Of a DNA stretch of 64,000 nt, positions 8,300 to 15,543 are shown in pieces. The notes under the pieces are model-generated. The model was not told the origin of the DNA. It ran no database searches and saw only the letters and a list, made by a program, of their open reading frames with translations. This DNA is from Paenibacillus sophorae (lineage in GTDB: Bacteria > Bacillota > Bacilli > Paenibacillales > Paenibacillaceae): assembly GCF_018966525.1 (NCBI RefSeq), contig NZ_CP076607.1:5332001-5396000 (forward strand). The letters are read 5' to 3'. Position numbers and translations under genes: made by a program. Position 1 is the first letter of the stretch; the number at the start of each line of letters is the position of its first letter.

Positions 8300-9311
8300 C
8301 AGATATATCCATGCGGTAACGCACCGGCTGACGGGCAGACAGCGGGAGGATATTAAGAGGGAGCTTCAGGGATTAATCGAGGATATGCTTGAGGAGCGCA
8401 CCGAAGGCCGGGACGCCTCCGCCGCTGACGTGGAAGAAGTGCTGCTGGAACTTGGAGATCCGCAGAAACTGGCTGATCAATACAGGGGGTACGGAAGATA
8501 CTTGATCAGTCCGGAAGTGTTCGGGTCCTATTTGGCAGTGCTTAAGATTGTGCTGCTTTCCATCGGGATTGCCTTGACGGTTGCATCCGCGTTCCAGATG
8601 TTTACCGACCCTATGGATGCACTTGGGCATTTTCTGGATTTTCTGGCTTCCCTGTTTATGGGATTCATTCAGGGATTCGCCTGGGTAACTCTTGCTTTTG
8701 GGTTGATCGAATACTCGAGAGCGAAACGCATTAGAACGGGGATAAGGGCCAAGAGCGCTTGGAAACCGGCAGATCTTCCTCCCCTGCCCGACCACCGCTT
8801 GAGCATCAAACGGTCAAACCCAATCGCCAGTCTGATCCTTACCATACTACTGGGGCTTCTGTTTACCTCGTCGCTTAATCTCTTCGGCGTATGGCATTTA
8901 CCGGAGAGCGGTTCCATGAAGATTGTGCCTATTTTTGACGAAACGGTATTTCGCGGATTCCTCCCGTTGATCTTGGCGGTGTTCGCCCTCAGTATTATGA
9001 AGGATATCCTGAAGATGGCTGCGGGTAAATGGACGCCGGCGCTGATTGGCTTTGAAATTCTCGTCAGTCTGCTGCATTTCGTGCTGGCTCTGTTCATGTT
9101 CAACGATTCGGCGATATGGAATCCCGATTTTATGCGGCAAATGGCAGAGTCCGGCATAACGCCGGCGGGGAGCGAAGCCTTCTACAACGTTAGCAGCATT
9201 TGGAGCAGAACCACCGAAGGATTCATTTATCTGATCGGCATCGTAATCCTCGCTGATATTATCGCCGCTGCGGTAAAGGCATACCGGTTCAGAACGATTG
9301 TTCGACGCTGA
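8286..9311 (+). CDS. HAAS-domain membrane protein
   Basis: 341 residues. The first ~75 match the HAAS (DUF1700-like) signalling helices: NRYIHAVTHRLTGRQREDI, ELQGLIEDMLEE and EEVLLELGDPQKLADQYRG. Five or six hydrophobic segments follow (for example VLKIVLLSIGIALTVASAF and LIGIVILADIIAAAVKAY). HAAS proteins pair with PadR regulators and are thought to sense something at the membrane; no enzyme motif is seen. The ATG at 8286 is 9 bases after AAGGAG inside the end of padR, which suggests translational coupling. Confidence 0.82.
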   Translation: MELVNRYIHAVTHRLTGRQREDIKRELQGLIEDMLEERTEGRDASAADVEEVLLELGDPQKLADQYRGYGRYLISPEVFGSYLAVLKIVLLSIGIALTVASAFQMFTDPMDALGHFLDFLASLFMGFIQGFAWVTLAFGLIEYSRAKRIRTGIRAKSAWKPADLPPLPDHRLSIKRSNPIASLILTILLGLLFTSSLNLFGVWHLPESGSMKIVPIFDETVFRGFLPLILAVFALSIMKDILKMAAGKWTPALIGFEILVSLLHFVLALFMFNDSAIWNPDFMRQMAESGITPAGSEAFYNVSSIWSRTTEGFIYLIGIVILADIIAAAVKAYRFRTIVRR

Positions 9312-9337
9312 TCAGGTTATTAATAGCTGGAGATAAC

Positions 9338-9370
9338 AAGAAGCGGAGAGCCATTCTCTGCTTCTTTTCC
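9338..9370 (+). terminator. terminator after the PadR-HAAS operon
   Basis: AAGAAGCGGAGA pairs with TCTCTGCTTCTTTT. The distal arm and following CCCGATT are shared with the terminator at 12061. Confidence 0.7.
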
Positions 9371-9664
9371 CGATTACTTGTTAGTCATGTACCCTTCCTT
9401 CCTATGATAGATAAGACCGATTCCCCTCCTCTAAAACCATACGTAAGATTTTCCCTCATACACCTTTCCGATGTTCGTCAATCATGGACAACAGCATGTA
9501 CCAGACCTGTTTAGCCAGCCTTTGTTAGCCGTAGACTGGCTGTTTTAGCCAATTCCTCACCCGTTCTCAAGATGCGTCTGGTCACTGATTCGCATTTCCA
9601 CCGGCTTCATTTTGCCTTTGGGGGTGCATGCTTTTCCGGAAGAAATCATGCAGCGCCCAAAATT
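9371..9664 (+). other. gene-free stretch, possible degenerate mobile-element remnant
   Basis: No convincing gene on either strand. The minus strand contains a small imperfect hairpin near 9440-9475 (TATGAGGGAAAATCTTACGT...) followed by a purine-rich GAGGAGGGGA run. This is reminiscent of the region preceding the 3' end of some group II introns. A second imperfect repeat (AGCCAGCC / AGACTGGCT) lies at 9510-9545. No reverse transcriptase frame is left. The resemblance is weak. Confidence 0.25.
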
Positions 9665-9720
9665 CAAATTACAGATAACAATTAAATGAATTTGTCATCT
9701 GTAATTTGATGTGCTATTCT
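9665..9720 (+). promoter_or_regulatory. TetR operon promoter with overlapping palindromic operator
   Basis: CAAATTACAGATAACA (9665-9680) and TTTGTCATCTGTAATTTG (9691-9708) form an inverted repeat with one mismatch. The right arm contains TTGTCA (9692-9697), a -35 hexamer, 17 bases before TATTCT (9715-9720). A TetR dimer bound here would cover the -35 box, so autorepression of the TetR-SDR-SDR operon is likely. Confidence 0.7.
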
Positions 9721-9760
9721 ATTGTCATGGAGGTGATAACGACGAGTTAGTCGTAGAATT

Positions 9761-10354
9761 ATGGAGAAATTTTCTGACGTGTTAACGAAAGAACAAATCC
9801 TTGCCGCCACAGAAGAAGTGCTCAGACGCTTTGGTATCGCAAAAACCTCTGTAATTGACGTCGCAAACGTATTAAATGTAAGTCACGGTACGATTTACCG
9901 GCATTTCAAGAGCAAGGCTGAGCTGCTTGAAGGAGCTACAAAAAAGTGGCTGGATGAGAAAATCATCGAACCGTTAACCGATGTTTGTCATAACACAACC
10001 CTTGATGGGCCTGAACATTTAAAAACATACATCCGGACATTAATCGAATTAAAGCAGCACTATGCCTGTGAAGATGAAGAACTGTTTAAAATGTATGCCA
10101 AAGTTACAGATGAAGCCACCGATTTAATTCACAAACACATCAGCGAAGTTACAGATCAAATATGTGAAATCATTACCCGCGGCGGCATAAAATCGGAGGA
10201 CCCTCTCCAATTGGCACATGCTATTTTCCATGCTACAACTCGATTCCATCACCCGGCCCATGCCTATGAATGGAGAAGCCCAATGATTCATAACGAATTC
10301 TTGGATGTGTGGGCACTGATTGAAAAAGGTAATTTATACGAAAACCCAAGATGA
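9761..10354 (+). CDS. TetR family transcriptional regulator
   Basis: 197 residues. The N-terminal helix-turn-helix is ILAATEEVLRRFGIAKTSVIDVANVLNVSHGTIYRHFKSKAELL, as in the family; the C-terminal ligand domain resembles YfiR-type TetR proteins. The start has an odd leader: the only strong ribosome binding site (GGAGGTGAT, 9729-9737) is 23 bases upstream, separated by a small hairpin (ACGAC/GTCGT). No in-frame start lies nearer, because a stop sits at 9737-9739. It heads an operon with two SDR genes and probably represses them. Its lower GC than the flanks hints at acquisition. Confidence 0.9.
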   Translation: MEKFSDVLTKEQILAATEEVLRRFGIAKTSVIDVANVLNVSHGTIYRHFKSKAELLEGATKKWLDEKIIEPLTDVCHNTTLDGPEHLKTYIRTLIELKQHYACEDEELFKMYAKVTDEATDLIHKHISEVTDQICEIITRGGIKSEDPLQLAHAIFHATTRFHHPAHAYEWRSPMIHNEFLDVWALIEKGNLYENPR

Positions 10355-10369
10355 AATGGAGAGAACAAC

Positions 10370-11257
10370 ATGAGTTTAACCATTTTGGTAACAGGCGCAT
10401 CGTCAGGGATTGGCAATCTGTCTGCCAAAGCACTTGCAAAACAAGGACATACCGTGTATGCGAGTATGCGCAAAATAAACTCCCGCAATAAAGATAAAGC
10501 GGAAGACATTATTCAATTCGCTACAGCTAACAATGCCCGGATTATACCGGTCGAGATGGATATCCTTTCTCAGGAGTCGGTAAACACAGCCGTTCAAACG
10601 ATTATTGAACAACAAGGGAAGATAGATGTTGTCGTTCACAATGCGGGACATTTGGTTGTCGGCGTTGCAGAAGCCTTTTCCACCGAGGAAATGGCGGCTG
10701 TCTATGATACCAACGTTCTTGGCACACAGCGCGTAAATCGGGCAGTGCTTCCCTATATGCGCAAAGCAAAAGACGGCTTGCTTGTCTGGGTAAGCAGCAC
10801 CACGGTCAAAGGCGCCTTCCCTCCATTTATGGGGCCTTACGTGGCTGCCAAAGCCGCTATGGATAATCTTGCCCTCACGATGTCTTATGAAATTGCTCCA
10901 TTGGGTATCGAGACAGCGTTCATTATTCCAGGCGCGTTTACACAGGGAACAGCTCATTTCCCGAATGCAGGCACTCCTTCCGACAAAGAAACCGTAAATG
11001 CCTATGCAGAAGTAAGCGAACTGTCCAAAGAATTGGACGCCCGCCTGAGCGGTCTGATTCCGGCGGATGCCCATCCGCAAGCGGTTGCTGAAGCCATTGT
11101 CAATGTCGTCGGCACCCCCAAGGGACAGCGGCCTTTTAGAACGGTAATCGACTTTATCGGCGATGGCGCTGAAGAAGTAACCGACCTGTCCGAGAAGCTT
11201 CGCATCGAGTTTATGAAACGCATCGGTCTCGACGCCATGCTTACCCCGGCACTATAA
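10370..11257 (+). CDS. short-chain dehydrogenase/reductase
   Basis: 295 residues. The Rossmann motif is ILVTGASSGIGNLSAKALA, the structural motif is VVHNAGHLV, and the active site is YVAAKAAMDN (YxxxK) with an upstream catalytic Ser in WVSSTT. SDRs of this kind reduce or oxidise carbonyl or hydroxyl groups with NAD(P). The C-terminal ~60 residues extend beyond the core, as in larger oxidoreductases of the classical group. GGAGA precedes the ATG. It lies 15 bases after tetR and 31 before the next SDR, so the three are one operon. The substrate is unknown; an electrophile or xenobiotic is plausible given TetR control. Confidence 0.88.
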   Translation: MSLTILVTGASSGIGNLSAKALAKQGHTVYASMRKINSRNKDKAEDIIQFATANNARIIPVEMDILSQESVNTAVQTIIEQQGKIDVVVHNAGHLVVGVAEAFSTEEMAAVYDTNVLGTQRVNRAVLPYMRKAKDGLLVWVSSTTVKGAFPPFMGPYVAAKAAMDNLALTMSYEIAPLGIETAFIIPGAFTQGTAHFPNAGTPSDKETVNAYAEVSELSKELDARLSGLIPADAHPQAVAEAIVNVVGTPKGQRPFRTVIDFIGDGAEEVTDLSEKLRIEFMKRIGLDAMLTPAL

Positions 11258-11288
11258 AATATAAATAACAGAAAGAAGGAACATCTAA

Positions 11289-12029
11289 ATGAAACATTTA
11301 GAAGGAAAAGTAGCGATTGTAACAGGATCTTCAAGAGGAATTGGCCGGGCTATTGCTGAGCAGTTGGCCGATCTGGGCGCCAAAGTGGTGATCAATTATG
11401 CCAGCAGTCCGGAAAAGGCGGAAGAAGTGAAGGAAGCCATCCTCCAAAAAGGCGGCAAAGCGGTAGCGATTCACGCGGATCTCAGTAAGATCGGCGATGT
11501 TGAAAAATTGTTTCAAGAAACGATTGCCGCATTCGATAAAGTGGATATTCTTGTAAATAACGCAGGACTGATGATCACAAAGCCTCTTGCCGAAGTAACG
11601 GAAGCCGATTTTGACAAACAATTTGCAATTAATGTCAAAGGCACTTTCTTTGCTTGCCAGCAAGCAATCAAATACATGGAGAACAACGGAAGAATCGTGA
11701 ACCTGTCCACTTCCGTAGTCGGACAAATGTTTCCGGGCTACAGCATATATGCCGGCACAAAAGGTGCGGTTGAACAATTCACCCGTCAGCTCGCGAAAGA
11801 ATTCGGTCCCAAACAAATTACAATTAATGCAGTGGCCCCAGGCCCTGTAAACACCGAGCTTTTCAATGTAGGGAAGACCGAGCAGCAAATCGAAGGCATG
11901 AAAAAAATGAATGCCTTTGGCCGGATCGGCGAGCCTGAAGATATTGCTGATGTCATTGAATTCCTGGTTAGCGAGAAATCGCAATGGGTAACCGGTCAAA
12001 CTCTGCGTGTTAACGGTGGATTTATTTAA
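11289..12029 (+). CDS. SDR family oxidoreductase (FabG-like)
   Basis: 246 residues: a classical SDR with VTGSSRGIGRAIAEQL, ILVNNAGLM, Ser in LSTSVVG and YAGTKGA (YxxxK), then NAVAPGPVNTEL and the conserved C-terminal GQTLRVNGGF. It is close in layout to 3-ketoacyl-ACP reductases, but its place in a TetR-controlled pair argues for a dedicated detoxification or secondary role rather than fatty acid synthesis. AAGAAGGAACATC precedes the ATG. Last gene of the operon; a terminator follows within 35 bases. Confidence 0.88.
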   Translation: MKHLEGKVAIVTGSSRGIGRAIAEQLADLGAKVVINYASSPEKAEEVKEAILQKGGKAVAIHADLSKIGDVEKLFQETIAAFDKVDILVNNAGLMITKPLAEVTEADFDKQFAINVKGTFFACQQAIKYMENNGRIVNLSTSVVGQMFPGYSIYAGTKGAVEQFTRQLAKEFGPKQITINAVAPGPVNTELFNVGKTEQQIEGMKKMNAFGRIGEPEDIADVIEFLVSEKSQWVTGQTLRVNGGFI

Positions 12030-12060
12030 TGATTTTCATATAATTGATCAGTGCAAATCC

Positions 12061-12098
12061 GGGAAAAAAAGCAGAGAGCATTCTCCGCTTCTTTTCCC
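12061..12098 (+). terminator. terminator of the TetR-SDR operon
   Basis: GGGAAAA...AGCAGAGAG pairs with TCTCCGCTTCTTTTCCC. The right arm matches that of the terminator at 9338-9370, so the two hairpins flanking the TetR operon share sequence. Confidence 0.6.
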
Positions 12099-12114
12099 GA
12101 TTGCCTTTTTAGTT

Positions 12115-13008
12115 TTATCTGCTGCTCGCATCATTTTGCTTATTTATTCCAATCAAAATATCCAGGTCCACGGTGATCTCAGCCGAACCCAGGTTTATAT
12201 AGCTGTATATCCGTGCTTGATTGCCGGACCAGGCAAGAGGGGTCATACGCACCATATTTTCAAGCTCTGCTTGATTCAGTTCTTTGGTGTAGTTCAGATG
12301 AACCACATCCGCTAGAATGAAATGTTGCCTGAACAGCGCCGCCGTCTCATCATTGCGATACTTTTTTTTCTCCTCCCGATCATAAAGGGCCTCTCTTAGT
12401 TCTTTTAGATAACCGGGACGGGGTACGACTTTAATCACCAGACCATGCTGAACTAAAATCCGTTTAAATTCCTTGTAATTGGATGGAGATAAAATATTCA
12501 GCACGACATTCAGTGATTTGTCTGAAAGTGGTGATTTGGCCAAGTCGCCCACAATCCAAATGGAGCCTTCGTATCTTTTTGAAGCCATGACAATACCTTC
12601 CTTGGATAGATCAAGACCGATTCCGGTCATTCCCGGACTCCCGCATTCCTCCAAAATACGGTGTAAATGCGAGCCCTCCCCACAGCCCAGATCCGCCATC
12701 GTATAAGAATCGGCAGAGCCGCCCCTGTGTTCCTCTATCGCTCTCGCAATCTCCTTATGCACCGAAGCATATAGGCTGGATTCCGTAATGATTTTACGCC
12801 TTGCCTCAAATAATTCTTTCGTGTATTTGCCGCTCACAGGGCGTGCCGACAAGTTAAGATAGCCTTGTTTTGTGAAATCAAAAGTATGGTTTCTGGAACA
12901 GATCAGGCTTTTAAAATCAGCAACCCTCATCGGACTTTCGCATAGCGGACACTTAAATGCCGACTCCCTTTCTTTCACGCGTGCTGCACTTGCTGATTGT
13001 CTCGTCAT
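12115..13008 (-). CDS. rlmA: 23S rRNA (guanine-N1)-methyltransferase, RlmA family (TlrB-like)
   Basis: 297 residues. An N-terminal zinc finger (CPLCESPM...LICSRNHTFD) is followed by QGYLNLSA, a typical RlmA linker. The SAM-binding domain has MADLGCGEGSHL, IGLDLSKEGI and VLNILSPSNYKE. RlmA enzymes methylate G745 (Gram-negative) or G748 (Gram-positive type, TlrB) in the tunnel wall of 23S rRNA; methylated G748 contributes to tylosin-type macrolide resistance. AAAGGGAGAT precedes the ATG. A 350-base leader with a leader peptide and a terminator right before the gene points to antibiotic-controlled expression. The G748 assignment is inferred from the family and the Gram-positive host. Confidence 0.88.
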   Translation of the reverse strand: MTRQSASAARVKERESAFKCPLCESPMRVADFKSLICSRNHTFDFTKQGYLNLSARPVSGKYTKELFEARRKIITESSLYASVHKEIARAIEEHRGGSADSYTMADLGCGEGSHLHRILEECGSPGMTGIGLDLSKEGIVMASKRYEGSIWIVGDLAKSPLSDKSLNVVLNILSPSNYKEFKRILVQHGLVIKVVPRPGYLKELREALYDREEKKKYRNDETAALFRQHFILADVVHLNYTKELNQAELENMVRMTPLAWSGNQARIYSYINLGSAEITVDLDILIGINKQNDASSR

Positions 13009-13023
13009 AGCTTATCTCCCTTT

Positions 13024-13060
13024 AAAAAAATAAAAAATCACAGGCGGTTTGCCTGTGATC
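13024..13060 (-). terminator. attenuator terminator directly upstream of rlmA
   Basis: ATCACAGGC (13059-13051) pairs with GCCTGTGAT (13045-13037) and runs into a T-rich tract ending 16 bases before the rlmA start codon. Its place inside the transcript, between promoter and gene, marks it as a regulatory terminator rather than a gene end. Confidence 0.82.
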
Positions 13061-13258
13061 CAGAGTAAAGGGGAAAAGACCCATCCATATTCGATTAGGG
13101 ATTAAGCCAAGATAGCCGTCACCAAATAAACCTCCCGTATGCTAAACAGAAGAAAGAGAATGGTATATGAGATATTCTCCATAGCAGAAGAGGATGATTA
13201 AAAATGGACAGACTGATCCCGTTTACTCTGTATACCCAAACAGAGCCTTTGAACGTAT

Positions 13259-13306
13259 TTAATTACGGTTCAAAGCCGGGAAACGCAGTCTGATAAAGAA
13301 CACCAT
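13259..13306 (-). CDS. leader peptide MVFFIRLRFPALNRN, ErmD-leader-like
   Basis: A 15-codon frame, 251 bases upstream of the rlmA start. It starts with ATG behind a clear AAGGAGG site and ends in TAA. The peptide contains RLRFPALN. The leader of ermD/ermK of Bacillus licheniformis is MTHSMRLRFPTLNQ, and its Arg-Leu-Arg (+X+ motif) stalls ribosomes in the presence of macrolides. The shared RLRFP-LN core is hard to explain by chance. Its start region (13320-13303) is complementary to 13207-13190, and its last codons to 13254-13247, as expected for a ribosome-controlled RNA switch. Confidence 0.8.
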   Translation of the reverse strand: MVFFIRLRFPALNRN

Positions 13307-13360
13307 TTTTAATAATCCTCCTTGGAAAATGTGAGTGCAATAATTGAAAGTACCATTCAT

Positions 13361-13389
13361 AGTATAAAGTTCATCACAGCATTTGGCAA
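13361..13389 (-). promoter_or_regulatory. promoter of the rlmA leader transcript
   Basis: On the minus strand TTGCCA (13389-13384), a 17-base spacer and TATACT (13366-13361). Transcription would begin near 13354, ~48 bases before the leader peptide start. The -35 lies 8 bases beyond the slcC stop codon, so read-through from the upstream operon would also enter the leader. Confidence 0.7.
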
Positions 13390-13396
13390 TTACCGG

Positions 13397-14356
13397 TCAG
13401 GAGCCGGCCCCGCGTTCATGTACTTGCCTGTCCACTTGCCCCCGCAGCGCGGAGATCACCTCCAGCGATACAATCTCCGATATTTGAGCCTGCGATTCCC
13501 GGGTCAGCCCGGCAATATGGGGCGTAACCGTGCAGGAGGGAAGCGCCAGCAGCGGATGATCCTCCGGCGGCGGTTCGTGGCTCAGCACATCCAGCACGGC
13601 GCCGGCAAGCCGGTTCGCGGCAAGCGCCTCGTACAGGGCGTCTTCGTCAACCACGGCTCCCCTCGACGTATTGATGAGAACAGCGGACGGCTTCATCCGA
13701 TTCAGCGCCGAAGCGCCAATCAGACCGCGCGTCGACGGAAGCAGAGGAACGTGAAGACTGACATAGTCGCTTTCGGCGAGCACCCGGCTTAGATCGGCGG
13801 GAATAATCCCCGTGTTGGCGGCATCGCCGCCATCCTTAAGCTGCGGATCGCAGCCCAGGACATTCATCCCGAGTGCCGTTGCTTTGGCGCCTGTTCGCCG
13901 GCCGATTTCACCCACGCCGACCAGCCCCAGCGTCTTGCCTCCGATTTCGTGCAGCGTGAACTGCTGCCGGGGCCAGTCTCCGGAGCGCACGCCGGCTGCC
14001 GCCTCCCCGAGACGCCGGGCAGAATGGAAGAGGGCTGCGATGACGTATTCAGCCACAGCGGTCGCATTGGCGCTTCCCGCCGTAACGACCGGGATCTTCC
14101 GCCAGGCCGCCGCACCCAAGTCGATATTGTCCAGTCCTGCGCCGAGCCGTCCAATCGCCTTAAGGCGGGGCGCCGCCCCGATGAGCGCACCGGTTACCCG
14201 TGTCTGATTGCGGACGATCAGGGCGTCAGCTTCCTTGACCGCTTCCCCGAGTTCCGGACTGTTCCACAGACCCGGATCATAGCGGACATGATAGCCTTCC
14301 TTCTCCAGCAGTTCCAGACCATTCGGAGCGTTCCATTCCGTTACGAGGATATTCAT
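13397..14356 (-). CDS. slcC: 2-hydroxyacid dehydrogenase, probable (S)-sulfolactate dehydrogenase
   Basis: 319 residues of the D-2-hydroxyacid / phosphoglycerate dehydrogenase family. The NAD motif is TLGLVGVGEIGRRTG; the catalytic triad is Arg in INTSRGAVVDE, Glu in DVLSHEPP and His in TPHIAG. It lacks the C-terminal ACT domain of serine-pathway SerA. Together with ComC it would convert (S)-sulfolactate via sulfopyruvate to the (R)-form used by SuyAB, as described for Chromohalobacter. The ATGA at 14353-14356 overlaps the comC stop. Last gene of the operon, with no clear terminator before the rlmA promoter. The substrate is inferred from context. Confidence 0.78.
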   Translation of the reverse strand: MNILVTEWNAPNGLELLEKEGYHVRYDPGLWNSPELGEAVKEADALIVRNQTRVTGALIGAAPRLKAIGRLGAGLDNIDLGAAAWRKIPVVTAGSANATAVAEYVIAALFHSARRLGEAAAGVRSGDWPRQQFTLHEIGGKTLGLVGVGEIGRRTGAKATALGMNVLGCDPQLKDGGDAANTGIIPADLSRVLAESDYVSLHVPLLPSTRGLIGASALNRMKPSAVLINTSRGAVVDEDALYEALAANRLAGAVLDVLSHEPPPEDHPLLALPSCTVTPHIAGLTRESQAQISEIVSLEVISALRGQVDRQVHERGAGS

Positions 14357-15450
14357 GCTTCATTTCCCTTTCGTGTTTCTTCCTCTTCATGCGCCAGTCG
14401 CGGAGGAAACGGGACCCCGGCCTCCCGGGCCAGCTCCTCCAGTTCGCTCACGACACTGTCCGGCAGGGAGATGCCAGACAGCTGATTCCGCCCGGCGGAG
14501 CGGAATCTCCGCTCCCCCGGAAGCAAAATTTCCTCCGCGCCGGGCGACAAAGGAATCTCCTTGATCTCGCCTGCGAATCGCGAGACGGTGTCGTAATACG
14601 CCTCGATGTCCAGCCAGCGGGCCGGCGAGAACAGCAGGATGACATGGCCCACATCGGCATGTTTGTCTCCATCTTTGTACAGATTGCCAATATGCGGACC
14701 GAAGGAGGCGCCGGTAAGGATGCCGCACAGCATCTCCACGGCCAGTGCCAGCGCATAGCCTTTGGCTCCGCCTAGCGGCAGAATCGCTCCCTTCAGCGCT
14801 TCTCCGGCGTCCGTGGTCGGCCGTCCCTCACTGTCGATGGCCCAGCCCTCGGGGATCGGCTGCTCCGCCTTTTGCGCCTGCATGATCTTCCCGCGCGCCA
14901 CGACGCTGGAAGAAAGGTCGGCGACAATCGCCGGCTTGCCTTCGTCGCCGGATGGGAACCCGAAACCGATCGGGTTCGTCCCGAGAAAGGCCGACCGGCC
15001 TCCCCAGGGGGCGATGCCCGGCGGAGAGTTGGTCATAACGACCGACGCCATGTTCTCCTTGGCCGCCTCCTGGCAAAGATAGGCCGCCGTTCCGAAATGA
15101 TTGCTTCCGCGTACGAACACGGCCGCGAGCCCCTGCTCCCGGGCGATGGGTATCCCCTCCCGCAAAGCCCGAAAGGCCACCGCTTGGCCCAGCCCGTTCC
15201 CGCCGTCCACGGTCAGTACCGAGCCGTGACGCTCGGCCGTAATTTGGGACGCGGCATTGATCCTGCCTTCCTGAATGCGCCGGAAGTAGACCGGCAGTCT
15301 GCTGACGCCATGGCTGCCGTGCCCTTCCAAATCGGCGCGGATCAGGGAATCAGCCGTAATGCACGCGTCCTCGTCAGGCACATTCAAGGAGATCAGCACC
15401 GATTGTACAAATTCGTAGAGCTTCCCGCTATCATAGCGCTTTGCCGTCAT
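14353..15450 (-). CDS. comC: Ldh2 family malate/lactate dehydrogenase-like, probable (R)-sulfolactate dehydrogenase
   Basis: 365 residues of the Ldh2/ComC family (NAD(P)-dependent, not a Rossmann LDH). Conserved pieces are ADLEGHGSHGVSRLP with the catalytic His, VRGSNHFGTAAY, SPPGIAPWGG and LGTNPIGFGFP. ComC oxidises (R)-sulfolactate to sulfopyruvate or the reverse. Alternatives in the family are malate, ureidoglycolate and 2,3-diketogulonate dehydrogenases. The choice here rests on the neighbouring suyAB and slcC genes. It lies 93 bases after suyB and overlaps slcC by 4 bases. Confidence 0.78.
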   Translation of the reverse strand: MTAKRYDSGKLYEFVQSVLISLNVPDEDACITADSLIRADLEGHGSHGVSRLPVYFRRIQEGRINAASQITAERHGSVLTVDGGNGLGQAVAFRALREGIPIAREQGLAAVFVRGSNHFGTAAYLCQEAAKENMASVVMTNSPPGIAPWGGRSAFLGTNPIGFGFPSGDEGKPAIVADLSSSVVARGKIMQAQKAEQPIPEGWAIDSEGRPTTDAGEALKGAILPLGGAKGYALALAVEMLCGILTGASFGPHIGNLYKDGDKHADVGHVILLFSPARWLDIEAYYDTVSRFAGEIKEIPLSPGAEEILLPGERRFRSAGRNQLSGISLPDSVVSELEELAREAGVPFPPRLAHEEEETRKGNEA

Positions 15451-15543
15451 ACGCGCGTTACGCCTCCCCGTTCATTTCTCCTTATATTTCCCCATATGAT
15501 ATCTCCATGGAAGTCCTTTTCAAACCCACGTAAAGCGGTTCCG

